From contig CM025856.1 of assembly GCA_003952965.2 (NCBI GenBank), positions 14,732,953 to 14,796,952 of the forward strand: a stretch of 64,000 nucleotides of DNA. Direction: 5' to 3'. Below, piece by piece: positions 11,197-21,125 of the stretch. Made by a program: the position numbers and the translations under genes. The notes below the pieces were generated by a model, which saw only the letters and a list, made by a program, of their open reading frames with translations, was not told where the DNA came from and did no database searches. Every line of letters begins with the position of its first letter. Positions within the stretch are counted from its first letter, which is position 1. This DNA comes from Morella rubra. Taxonomy: Eukaryota; Streptophyta; Magnoliopsida; Fagales; Myricaceae.

Positions 11197-12213
11197 GACT
11201 ATGCTCTCCAAAACCACACTATGAGAAACCGAAAACCGGGGGAAACGACAAGCCTTTCCCTCCAAAACCTGAGTATCATGAGAAACTATGTTAGAAATAA
11301 ACAATTAGACTGAAAAAAATTATTTATACTAACAGAGGGAGAGAATAGATAAGTGAGATAAAAAATTTAAGTGGTTCGGTCCATAGACCTACATCCACTG
11401 TGAGAAGGCCCAACTGGACGGATTTGTTTTCTTGCTTATATTTTTGATTTGAGGCTTTTTATAAGCCTTTGATTTCAATAGCCCACGGACTTTAATATTT
11501 TTAACAAACCAAAACTGAAAGAAGACGATACACATCTCCCCCCAAAACCAGATTATGAGAAACCAACTCCGGAACTGATTATTGGTATTCAGGGGGTCGT
11601 TTTATGTAAATCCGGTTCCAAGTATATTCCCAATCTCTACATCTAACTGTTCTTTGTGCATTCACCGATATCATTGCCTCTTGAAACTACCAACATGCAT
11701 ATGCAATTAATATTCAAAAGGAGAGCTATCTTTATGGAAGCATGGATCCAATGAGTCTTCGACAATATGAGAGGCCAAATGTTCTCGTTATGTAATGGAG
11801 TCAAACAAATGCAGGAGCATAAGACCAATTTATAACGTTGACTTGGTTTTAGTCATTCATTTTTATTTTTATTTATTGGTAAATGCAGGAGCTGTGGCAA
11901 GGATAGCATCTCTAGCTGCTGATGAGAATGGCTACGAGACTGTTCCGTTCTCCATATTGAGTAACAAATGCGATGCGAAGGGCTATTTCTTCGCCACATT
12001 ATCTCATTCATTTCTTAAAAAAGGTTGGAAGATTAAGGAATGTGTATAGTTCTCCCTTGGGAACTTGTCAAGTTCCAGTTAATATTAACAACGGTATCAG
12101 TGGTGCTCCCCTTTCTTCTTACCGTATCCTCAACGACAAGCATATGAAGTTATACTTTGTGGGGCCTTTCTTCTACACCTCAAAACCTCACTCACTCCCC
12201 AATGGTTACTAGA
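11197..12213 (+). pseudogene. Broken paralogue of the Ole e 1 / proline-rich protein gene
   Basis: The sequence is homologous to the intact gene at 16957-17852, with the same exon-intron-exon order. Exon 1 remains run from about 11197 to 11288 and 11507 to about 11627; exon 2 runs from about 11889 to 12213. Four defects are visible. The promoter, start codon and signal peptide are missing, cut off by copia element B. A 218-bp TG...CA element sits in exon 1 (11289-11506). The intron donor region has lost the 'attcaagg' seen in the intact copy. Exon 2 has a small deletion near 12043 that turns WKIKDCKAYLYSSPLG into WKIKECV followed by a stop, with YSSPLGTCQVPV recovered in another frame. Downstream the frame still reads PVNINNGISGAPLSSYRIL and ends PNGY. 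It cannot make the protein. Confidence 0.85.
11289..11506. mobile_element. Small solo LTR/TRIM-like insertion inside the pseudogene
   Basis: 218 bp beginning TGTTAGAAAT and ending TTTTTAACA. The flanks are aacta (11284-11288) and aacca (11507-11511), a 5-bp target duplication with one change. The intact paralogue has the uninterrupted sequence gagaaaccaaaactg at this point, which independently proves an insertion. The words 'aagtggttcgg' and 'cctacatccactgtg' occur inside and are common in plant LTRs. No coding capacity. Confidence 0.7.
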
Positions 12214-12629
12214 TATAATGATGTGTATGTTCTGAGTCATCTATTTTTCTACTTGATTTCTGAAGTTGTGGTGTGGGAAGGATTCAAGGAATGAGTTCTA
12301 TTGCTGATTTTTTTGGCGGGTGGAGGCTAAAATTCACTGCCTCTGTCATCTGATCAAAGAGATTTGTAATCAGCTTTGTTCAATCAATAAGTCCAGGAAA
12401 CCTTTCCAATATCTTCGTTTTAGAGAACATTAAATACCTATGTTATTTGTTTTCTCAATAAATAGCAAAGTTGAGGTTTGGGAAGTTGTGTGGAATTGAG
12501 TTGTATTTGTATGAAATAAACTCCTTTTGAAGATTTGACAGAAGAAATAGCTTCTACTTACGTTCGAGCTTGTATAGTAGCTGTTGAGCTCATATAGTAG
12601 CTGTTGGCAAACGATGGATCTGTACAAAT
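12214..12629. repeat. 3' flank duplicated with the Ole e 1-like gene
   Basis: The sequence downstream of the pseudogene stop is co-linear with that downstream of the intact gene (17853-18300). Shared words are 'gttctgagtcatctatttttctac', 'gggtggaggctaaa', 'caatcaataag' and 'agttgaggtttgggaagtt'. The gene was therefore duplicated as a genomic segment including its 3' region, not by retroposition. No other gene is visible. Confidence 0.65.
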
Positions 12630-13060
12630 TAGTATAGAAAAGCCAATGGCATTAATTAAGGAATCAAGGCAGGAAGTATGATTATTGAATCTTAGATAAC
12701 TCGACATGTTCTTAATCGAGATACAAGTTTTGTCTCTATTAAATAAGATGATAGACCCCGTAATTGAAGTAATGATCTTAGAGTGATAGATTAGTGCAAT
12801 AAAATAGTAAATGTACTAAACAGAATCAATTATGACTGATAATGATGAATCAATAAAGGAGTCAATTAGTGCACTAACTAAATGAGATATTTCTTAACCT
12901 CAGTTACTACTGCATAAAACAATAAACCCCAAGAACTAAATTGATGAAAGGTAAAATTACACTGATAATTAAACCATTTTTTTTTATATCTCTCGAAATT
13001 AGATGGTTAAATTATATAGGATCATTTTGCTTGGTTATTAATATAGATAATATTGAATTT
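12630..13060 (+). mobile_element. Ancient relic of the copia A/B LTR family
   Basis: Recognisable by the ordered words 'attaaggaatca', 'agtatgatt', 'cgacatgttct', 'gagatacaag', 'ctctattaaataagatgata' and 'gtaattgaagtaatgatctta'. These correspond to the middle part of LTR A/B in forward orientation. Termini are not recognisable and it is much more diverged than LTR A or B. Confidence 0.5.
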
Positions 13061-13173
13061 TACAGCGTCTAGATTCCATGTCAATCTATTTTTCAATTCC
13101 ACTCTAAGATGAAATCTGAGAGTATCTTAATTTTTTTTAAAAAATACATGATATCTTCCCCTTTAGGGATGTT

Positions 13174-14171
13174 TTTCTTTTTGGCAAAGATAATATATTA
13201 AAAACCGAGAAGCATATAGCCAATACAAAATAGAAAATCGACCAAAAGGCCAGCGAAAAACCTAAATGGACCAAAAGGCCCTACAATAACCTGACACAAG
13301 CGTCGGGACCACCAATAGCCACAAGGGCCGTGAAATAACTAGAAACACAAACACAAACTGGCCATAAGAGCAAGAACACAATACAAAAAAAAAATCGATC
13401 ACAAGGACCGGAACACAACAAAACCACCACTCAAGGCAAGGACGGCTTCCACTGGAGGAGGGGCAAACTGAGCAATGATCCGACTCCTTCAGGGCGAACT
13501 TCAGGTAATGACTAGTTGTACACGATAGGAGGAGAAGGGGCAACTGTAGGTGGCACAAAACAACAGCAGCAAAGAGATCATCCACCAGAGAAAAATGGCC
13601 GGAATAGTCCACCAAACGGAGGGAGGTGACAAGGGCGACAAAAAGGCCTCATAGACCTACCAGGGGCAGCAGGAAGCAAAAACGCGCGTGACCTCTAGGC
13701 GTTGGCAAAGGGAGGCCGGACGGAGACATCAGGGACCGCTAGAGGGGCTGAGCACGGTGGGGGCCTGACCTCCAAAAAGCGTTCAAAACAGCAAGAGGGA
13801 GGCAAAAGAGGTTTGGAGCGTGAGGGCTCACGCTCTTACTGATTGCCGCCGCTCTTGGCCAAAGATGGATGCCAGGAGAAGAGGAAGCCTACCAAGGGGG
13901 CCGTGCACACCAAAGACCACTGGAGAGACCGGGATCTAGCCTCCCAAACAACCAAATAAAGAGCACAAAAAAGGCTGGAAAAACAAGGAAAAGAGAACCT
14001 CCGGCCACCAGGAGCGTAGTCGGAAGGGAGGAGAGGGAGGGAGGAGCCAGAGCTCCTCCCCTACCCAGAGCAGAGGCGAGGGGGGCTATTTCAGGCAAAG
14101 GGGAAGGGGGTTCTAGAGAGAGGGAGGAGTCTCTCTCTCTAGAACGTGTTCGAAAGTTTTTCTATTCAATT
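13174..14171 (-). mobile_element. Non-LTR retroposon (LINE-derived or long SINE) with 15-bp TSD
   Basis: Identical 15-bp sequences ccctttagggatgtt flank this segment at 13159-13173 and 14172-14186. The left edge is T-rich (tttcttttt), the A-rich 3' tail of a minus-strand retroposon. The body is unusually GC-rich compared with the surroundings, as LINE 5' regions often are. Minus-strand frames (13262-13615, 13889-14098) are proline-, leucine- and serine-rich but match no protein I know. It contains no reverse transcriptase, so it must have been mobilised in trans. It could be an internally deleted LINE or a distinct non-autonomous family. Confidence 0.75.
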
Positions 14172-15227
14172 CCCTTTAGGGATGTTCTTAAAAGCATAGC
14201 ACTAGCCCAATACTGAGAATTGATTTTTCACCTCGTAAAGTACTTGACCACTCTGTTTTATCGTAAAATATTAGATGCCTATTATTCTGGCAGAATAAAG
14301 TACCTGACCACTCTAGTTTTTTATTTTTTTTTTTTTTATTTTTGTCTTAAAGGGGTAAGTAAGAGGTGCGACCATGGTTTTTCTACGCGTTCAAGCTGCA
14401 CACAACTTTCTAGGAATATTTAGAGCCAATGATTTTTTCTCAAAAAAAAAAAAAAAAAAAGGATCCGAGCTTGGTTTGGCATTAAATGTTATAATTAATT
14501 GATATCTACTTTAATTGTTCGGTTATGAAAGGTTCTTCAAATTTGTATAACATTTGGTAGTAGTGTGAATATATATGTAGATTATGGTTTTAATTGAAGT
14601 TTGTTCAAAGTTAGTAAAATCTTTTAAAGATATTTGATTTGATTATAGATTGATTTTTATTGGTATTTGTAAAAAGGTGTAGATGATGAAATTCATTAAT
14701 AAAAAAGTGTTAGAATTCAGTGGGAAAGGGGTGGAGAGAGAAGGGCTTAATGAATTTTTTTTTTTAAAAAAAATTATTGGAGTTTATATGAAAAATTGTT
14801 AGAATTTGTGTTGAATTTTTTGATAATTTAGATGTTCCATTAATTTGTATTTTTTTGCTTTTAGAAAATTTCTTCAAAATGGTGACTTTTTCAGACACAA
14901 ACATCACCCAGATTTTTTGTATATTAGCCAAAATTTATTTAGATTTTTACTTACCCAAATTTTTTTAATTATATTTACTTCCCCTTCTCATTCCAACGTA
15001 AATGGCAACAGATAATCGACGAGAATAAGAATATTAACAAATTAAAGAAAACATTAAACAAAAGAAAAGAAAGGAAAATGGAAAGCTTAGCATTAATATC
15101 TGCGAGCCACGCAAGCGCAATAGGGAAGAGCATATAAGGCAGGTAAATTCCAATTCCCAGAAGGTTACATTGATATTTCCCCAATCGTACAGCAACTCTC
15201 GCAATTCTATGACCTACCTCTTTGCAC

Positions 15228-15900
15228 TACAAAATCAGTTATTTTAGAATAATTATTTATTTATTTATCACATGTGTTTTGATTTTTATTATTATCGAGT
15301 ACTTTATTGTTAAAGAGATGTCTATGGGATATATTGTTGAATAATATTATAGAAAAGCCATGTTATTGATTAATTAAGGAATGAATGTGGGAAATATGAT
15401 TTTTGAATCCTTGTTATAACTCAACATGTTCTAGACTGAAATACAAGTTTTTCTCTATTAAATAAGATGATGGATTCCATAATTAAAGTAATGACCTTAT
15501 GCAGACAAATGGGTGCAGTAAACAAAATCAATGATGTAGAGAATGATATTAATCATAATTAACTTATGATATTTTTAAACTTGAGAGATTTATATAAGTT
15601 TGATCTATTGTTTGCTTGTACTTTGTCTGAGTCATTTGGTAATAACATTTTTAGTTCAAATATTTTAGACAAAGTTAGGTAGTGTATGATAAATGGTTTT
15701 GCTTAAATGCTCGATATGGAATATACTATTCTCTGGTTGAGACAATATACTAATTATTGTATTTCAACTCAAAAAAGAAAATACTGACCAATGCAATTTT
15801 TTTGAAACTATTTTTCAAAGTTTATTATTATGCAATATTTATTTATATACAAAATTATTTTTTAGACAATTTGGGAGGCGAACTGTTACCGAATGAAAAT
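15228..15900 (+). mobile_element. Copia A/B-family LTR relic within block copy 2
   Basis: Forward-oriented and degenerate. 'aaaatcagttattttagaataattatttatt' matches the LTR start downstream of the lost TGTTGG. 'agaaaagccatgttattgattaa', 'caacatgttctagactgaaatacaag', 'ctattaaataagatgatggattcc' and 'gagtcatttggtaat' follow in LTR order. An equivalent relic sits at the same place in block copy 3 (32440-33934), so the insertion is older than the duplication that made those two copies. Confidence 0.6.
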
Positions 15901-16410
15901 TAACAATTATATGACCTCCATTTTGGGACGAAACTTTTGTGCAGATTGACAAGTATTTCTAAGCGTATATCTCGTTTGTACGTAGGAATATATGGCCTTT
16001 ATTCGGCCGAATATTTCCCAGATGCGTATTGACCACCATTTTCCCATTCAATAAAGGGATATATCACGTTATCCACAAAATGAAAAGAAAAGAAAAGAAA
16101 AGAGAACAAAACAAGAAGTAGGCCGAAGTTATGGTTTGCACGACTTGAAAGCATTTGTACATGTCCAATTGAGACCATTAAGTTCTAAGAATTAATGGAA
16201 GCCCCGCGTAAGCTGAAGGCGACAAAGATCGACTTGCAAAGTCTACCATCCGGCTAGCACATGTTAACATGTGTTGCATTTTTCAAGTGCAATTAAATCT
16301 TTCCTAAGATTTTAGCCAGAAGTAATAGCTTCTAGAGAAACAAAAATCTTGAGCTTGTATCTTGGTAGGCAGGTGCGAAACACCAAGCTACTATCTGTTC
16401 TATCTGGTCC

Positions 16411-16560
16411 TTAAGAATTTCTTATACCTCGATGAAAAGAAGTGAATGCTGAAGGATTGCAAGACATTCCTTGATATCTATTAATCATGAGAGACTTGTC
16501 AAGTTCAAGCTGACGTGCAGAAGACTCTTCTTCTAATTCCAACATCCTTATTAACCACCC
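16411..16560 (-). pseudogene. Conserved exon-like fragment, function unknown (copy 2)
   Basis: Counterpart of 1801-1962 (-). After an acceptor-like tttattatttag the minus-strand frame reads WLIRMLELEEESSARQLE, then DKSLMINRYQGMSCNPSAFTS, ending at a TAA where copy 1 has CAA. Relative to copy 1 the changes include in-frame additions (the EE and LM residues), so the frame was kept for a time after duplication. I cannot name the family. No other exon of the same gene is visible between here and 15900. Confidence 0.35.
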
Positions 16561-16881
16561 TAAATAATAAACATACGATTTCAGGGCAGTCACTAAACAT
16601 GGATCGCACAACTATACCATCAACCGTAAATCAACATACAATCCTTTAATTTTATAGCTTGCAGATTTGTTTAGTTTCAAAATTTGAAATTTTTTCTAGC
16701 ATAGAAACTTCTTTGTGTTGACGACAAGAAACTTAACATCTGGTAAACAGTAGGTGTACTTTCGCGATTATGATGACGTATTTTATCAGAGAATATCTAT
16801 TATTTGCTATCGTGCAACCAAATAACTCCTCAAAGGTTCCATACTATATTTCATGATTGTAACATAATTGAACCACCTGCT

Positions 16882-16889
16882 TATAAAAG
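16882..16889 (+). promoter_or_regulatory. TATA box of the Ole e 1-like gene
   Basis: TATAAAAG lies 68 bases upstream of the ATG at 16957, as expected for a plant core promoter with a leader of about 40 bases. The paralogous copy at 11197 has lost this region. Confidence 0.6.
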
Positions 16890-16956
16890 AATTTTGCATT
16901 GTAGCCTCTTCAATGCACCCATCCATCGTTCTCCCTTGTGCATTCATAACAAAGAG

Positions 16957-17852
16957 ATGGCTTTCAGTACACCTATCTTGATCCCTGCAACCTTTCTTCT
17001 CTTCTTGTCATTTTTAGTTATTGCCTCTGCTAGCGATTATGGGTATGCTCCAAAACCAGACTATGCGAAACCCAAAACCGAGGGAAACGATAAACCTTTC
17101 CCTTCAAAACCACAATATCATGAGAAACCAAAACTGAAAGGAGACGATACACATCTTCCCCCAAAACCAGATTATAAGAAACCAAATCCGGAACTGATAG
17201 TTGGTATTGAGGGGGTTGTTTTATGTAAATCCGGTTCCAAGTATGTTCCCATTCAAGGTAATCTCTACGTCCAACTGTTCTTTGTGACATTCACCGATAT
17301 CATTGATTCTTTTAACTACCAACATGCAAATTAATATTCGAAAGGAGAGCTATCTTTATGCAAGCATGGGTCCAATGAGTCATCAAACAGTATGAGAGGT
17401 CTAATGTTCTCATTAATTATGTAATGGAGTCAAAAAAATGCAGGAAAAGAAGACCAATTTATAACGTTGACTTGTTTTGAGTTATTCATTTTTATTTTTA
17501 TTTATTGGTAAATGCAGGAGCTGTGGCAAGGATAGCATGTCTAGCTACTGATGAGAACGGATACGAGACAGCTCCGTTCTCCATATTGAGTAACGAATGC
17601 GATGCGAACGGCTATTTCTTCGTGACGTTGCTCCATTCATTTCTTAAAAAGGGTTGGAAGATTAAGGACTGCAAGGCATATCTCTATAGTTCTCCCCTGG
17701 GGACTTGTCAAGTTCCTGTTGATGTAAACCACGGTATCAGTGGTGCTCCCCTTTCTTCTTACCGTATCCTTAACAACAAGCATATTAAGTTATACTCTGT
17801 GGGGCCTTTCTTCTACACCTCAAAACCTCAGTCACTCCCCAATGGTTACTAG
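16957..17852 (+). CDS. Proline-rich cell-wall protein with pollen Ole e 1 domain
   Basis: Two exons, 16957-17257 and 17518-17852, separated by a 260-bp GT-AG intron in phase 1 (donor aag|gtaatc, acceptor tgcag|gag). They encode 211 residues. Residues 1 to about 26 form a signal peptide (MAFSTPILIPATFLLFLSF...) predicting secretion. Residues 27-80 are a lysine/proline-rich spacer with repeats of the form KPDYxKP, typical of hydroxyproline-rich wall proteins. From about residue 82 (IVGIEGVVLCKSGSKYVPIQG) comes a pollen Ole e 1 / extensin domain with conserved cysteines (VLC, ACL, NEC, KDC, GTC) and ends with YSVGPFFYTS, a family hallmark. The layout matches Arabidopsis PRP1/PRP3-like proteins of root-hair and other specialised walls; the role here is inferred as a structural wall protein. 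No defect is visible. An upstream in-frame ATG at 16804 lies before the TATA box, so 16957 is preferred. Confidence 0.92.
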
Positions 17853-18419
17853 ATATAATGATGAGTATGTTCTGAGTCATCTATTTTTCTACATGATTTA
17901 TGAAGTTGTGGTGTGGGAATTGGTATGTACGGGAATGCGAGTTCTGTTTGTAATTGCTGATTTTATTTGTGGGTGGAGGCTAAAGATTCACTGCCTCTGC
18001 CATTTGATCAGAATGATTTGTAATAAGCTTTACTTAGACCAAAAAAAAAAGATTTGTAATAAGTTTTATTCAATCAATAAGTGATCCACGAAACCTTTCT
18101 AATATCATCGTTTTAGAGAACATGAAGTTATTGTTTTATCTATAAATAGCGAAGTTGAGGTTTGGGAAGTTACGTAGAATTAAGCGTGTTCTTCATTTTC
18201 TAAAACGTCACTAAATCTTTTTCGAGATTTAGCCCGAACGAACAGCTTCGAGTGAATCAAAGTTTCGAGCTTGTATTTTTATTTGTACGAAATTAACTTC
18301 TTTTGAAAATTTGACAAAACAAATAGCTTCTACTTATTATGTAAAGTTCGAGCTTCTATAATAGCAAATCTATATATAGCATAGAAGCAGATCTATATAG
18401 AGCAAAGCATATAACATAA
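17853..18419 (+). other. 3' region of the Ole e 1-like gene
   Basis: Several AATAA-type signals occur downstream of the stop (for example 'tgtaataagc' near 18022 and 'caatcaataagtg' near 18074). They could direct polyadenylation, giving a 3' UTR of about 200-250 bases. The stretch is co-linear with the flank of the pseudogene. Between 18180 and 18419 the sequence repeats 'tcgagctt' and 'atagcttctacttat' words. No further gene. Confidence 0.5.
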
Positions 18420-18442
18420 AAATAAAATAAATAAATAAATAA

Positions 18443-18481
<39 letters not shown>

Positions 18482-18482
18482 T
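18420..18482. repeat. Compound microsatellite (AAAT)n-(AT)n-(AAT)n
   Basis: An uninterrupted run of AAAT-like units, then about ten AT units, then about eight AAT units. A second short (AAT)n lies near 18606. No function implied. Confidence 0.9.
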
Positions 18483-19199
18483 CTTAAATATCAAATCTCC
18501 AAACTATGATATGATGGAAAATGCTCAATACCTTACTGTCGTATATCGGCTCCATTATAAACTAATGAAAACTACCCTTGACTCTCGATCTAAGGTCCCT
18601 CCTCAATAATAATAATAATAATATCACCTAAACCTTGATCAAACGCCAACACAGAGCCTACATAATCTGTTTTGGGCCTTGGTTATAACCTACCAAACAA
18701 TTGAACTAAAATAGTAATAAACAAAGGCGGGAACCAATGGGGCCAGCTAGGGCTCGCCCCGATTCGCCACAGTAAATGGTTCAATTTTTTTTTAATAGCA
18801 CATTTTAAGGAGGCCCGACCCCCTTAGCCCGCCCCCATATATTATTGCCTATTTATCAGAGCTTTCTTTTGCAACATATAGCACGTTCACGTTTCTCTCT
18901 CTCAAAAGTTGAGAGGCAATGTTTGACCCCCGCTCTCTTGAGAGTTGAAAATAAACGTGGCCTTTCAGGGGAAATGAGAATAACAGAAGGCCAAGAATTG
19001 GGCTATCAAAATGGGCTTCTTGCTCAAAAGCCCCATGGATTCTTCGTCCTTTGTCCGACAAGGCTTCGCAAAACCCATCATACAGATGTATCATGTCACT
19101 AACAATTAGTTCTTTTTTTTTTTTCCAAAATTTTATTCAGTTGTCGATGAAGAAAGCAAGAAGCATTTTACTATGCTTAAATGACGAAAAAACCACTCC
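18483..19199. other. Intergenic stretch upstream of the LINE
   Basis: Frames at 18845-19102 exist on both strands but show no domain or codon signature. A T-run followed by 'ccaaaattttattcag' at about 19110 could be the reversed tail of another retroposon. I cannot define its ends. No supported gene. Confidence 0.4.
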
Positions 19200-19576
19200 C
19201 TGAAGCCACCGTGCGAAATGCTCTCTCTGTCTGTACCTAACCGTTTCTCTCTCCTTCCCTGATTTCATATTTCGAGATGGCACTACTTGCAATGACTACA
19301 TTTTCCTTTCGGAATCCATCATCCTGTATCCGGATTTCGTACTATAATTCTCATTCCTTTTGTCTTTTCATCGATCTTTGATTTCAATCTTCTGATTTCT
19401 CTTTTGCTGATTTACTGTCTCTCATATACTCAGATCTAGATCTGTTCTTTTTCCTATGGTCTATCGTTCTTATTGCTTCTATTATAAGCTTTGTTGCTGA
19501 ATCTGGAGCGATTTATCAGAAGCAAGGGTAGACGGCGTGTTGCGGGTGGCAGGAATTTCTCTCACTTGTAAGGAAG

Positions 19577-21125
19577 ATGAGCTCTTCTAAGAAACCTATG
19601 GAAGAGTTGGAGGAACTCATGGAGAAGACTAAGAATTTGTTGTAGGAGGATTTTTCGGGTATATTGAAGATAAATAATGAGAGAGCTAGGGATTTTGAAG
19701 CTTTGACACTGGTTGGCAGGTTAGCTTCTAGGAAAATTTTTTCTAAACCTGTTATATTTCCTATTATTAGAGTTGGATGGCATTTTTCACCGAAACTGCG
19801 TATTGAGGATGCGGGGCCAAACAGATTTCTCTTCTCTTTTTAGACTATGGAGGAGAAGGAACGAGTATTAAGGTTAGCACCATGGAATTTTAAAGCTTTT
19901 TTGATGATTTTGAAAGAATGGAGGAGGGGTGAGACTATTGATGAAGTGAAAATTTCTCATGTTCAATTTTGGATCCAAATCCATGGACTTCCTATGGAAT
20001 GATTGGATGAGGAAAATGCTTATCTGTTAGGCAATAAATTGGGGGAGGTTTGTCAAGTTGAGTTGGTGGATGTGAATAGACCGTATCTTTGAGTTCAAGT
20101 GAAATTTGAATTAGAAGCTCCTCTGCACCTGGGCTTTTATTTGCCAAGAGATCAGGGAAAACCAGTGTGGATAGCTTTTAAGTAAGAACGTTTATCTAGC
20201 TTTTGTTTGGCTTGTGGAAGGCTAACACATACGATGGACACTTGTACTGATGAGATGCATCCTTATCAGTTTGCACGTGGGGAGGATATGAGGGGAATGG
20301 TGCCCATGGATGAATCACAATTTGGTTTGGTTGATAGAATGAATATGATGCAAGAAAATTTTTAGGGACGTGGTGTGACTGGAGGTAGGGGAAGAAGTGA
20401 TTTTCATACAACTATTGGGCAGGTAGGGGGAAGATCATCAACTGTAAGGGTGTATGGGAGTCAGGAGGGTAATTTGGGGTTTGGTGGTATGGAGGCTAGG
20501 GAAAAAGGGCGGATGGGACCACTTGGAGGTGATGCAAGTTTGGGGAGGGTGATTAGTAATGTTTCGAGTGAAATTATTTATATAGCTGTTGCTTTGAATA
20601 CTAAATGTCAAACGGTGGACAGAGGGCAAAAGGATGTGTGCTTAGCTGTATCCCATAAAGCTAAATTTCAGGAAGTGGGCTCAGGTAGTTTTGATCGAAG
20701 GATGCAAGATGGGGCTGGGTGTGGGCCAAAGTTTATTTAGAAACCAGGAAGATCAATTTTTAGTAATATCTTCTTCTGGACTAGACCTTAAGAAAGGCCC
20801 AGTGGATGATTTGGAGGTGATAGGTGGTCATGTTGCACTAAAAAGGGAGGGTGCGATTATTGTATCTCCGAAGTCTCTAGCAAAGAAATTTCGTGCGCAA
20901 TCTAGTGAGAATGAGTCTCATGTGGAGGAGTCTTTGGCAATAATTTTCTCTCTTGGAGTGGGAGACAATGTGGATTCTCGTAAAAAGAAAATGTATGGTC
21001 CAAAGAAGAAGAAGTCTAATGTGTGTCTTGGTGTGGAGAATGATGCGTGTGAAAAAGAAGGATGGGAACATGCTACTGCTAAGATTGGGGCGGCGAGCCA
21101 AAATTTGCCCCCATCATCGCAATGA
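19577..21125 (+). pseudogene. LINE ORF1: DUF4283 and CCHC zinc-knuckle protein
   Basis: The start MSSSKKPMEELEELMEK at 19577 is followed by a DUF4283-type region (RVLRLAPWNFKAF, then VQFWIQIHGLPME) and a zinc knuckle, CLACGRLTHTMDTC (CX2CX4HX4C), near 20210. The C-terminal half is glycine-rich then basic (SRKKKMYGPKKKKS near 20975). In life this is an RNA-binding chaperone that packages LINE RNA. At least seven stops interrupt the frame, for example TAG at about 19642, 19842 and 20364, TGA at about 20000, and TAA at about 20182. The last open part ends PPSSQ with its TGA overlapping the ORF2 ATG. Confidence 0.8.

Larger units (their letters stand above)
14187..16620. repeat. Host segmental block, copy 2 of 3
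   Basis: Starts with 'gcccaatactgagaattgatttttca', matched by 'cccaatacagagaattgatttttcat' in copy 3 (30911). Both continue with 'acttgaccactct' and 'ggaaagctta'. Next come 'ttcccagaaggttacattgatatttcccc' and 'ctttgcactacaaaatc', then a copia LTR relic, then 'gtaggaatatatggcctttattcgg', 'ttatggtttgcacgac' and 'gaagccccgcgtaagct'. The last part is also in copy 1. The copy lies directly upstream of the intact Ole e 1-like gene and so provides its distal upstream region. Apart from the exon-like fragment at 16411-16560 no gene is visible; 14420-15080 is AT-rich and featureless. Confidence 0.65.

Noticed and set aside
18420-18482. Matrix-attachment or origin-like function for the AT-rich tract
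   Set aside because: It is a simple microsatellite; composition alone does not support a function.
20375-20740. Separate 121-codon gene
   Set aside because: It is the glycine-rich middle of LINE ORF1 after a premature stop, in the same frame direction.
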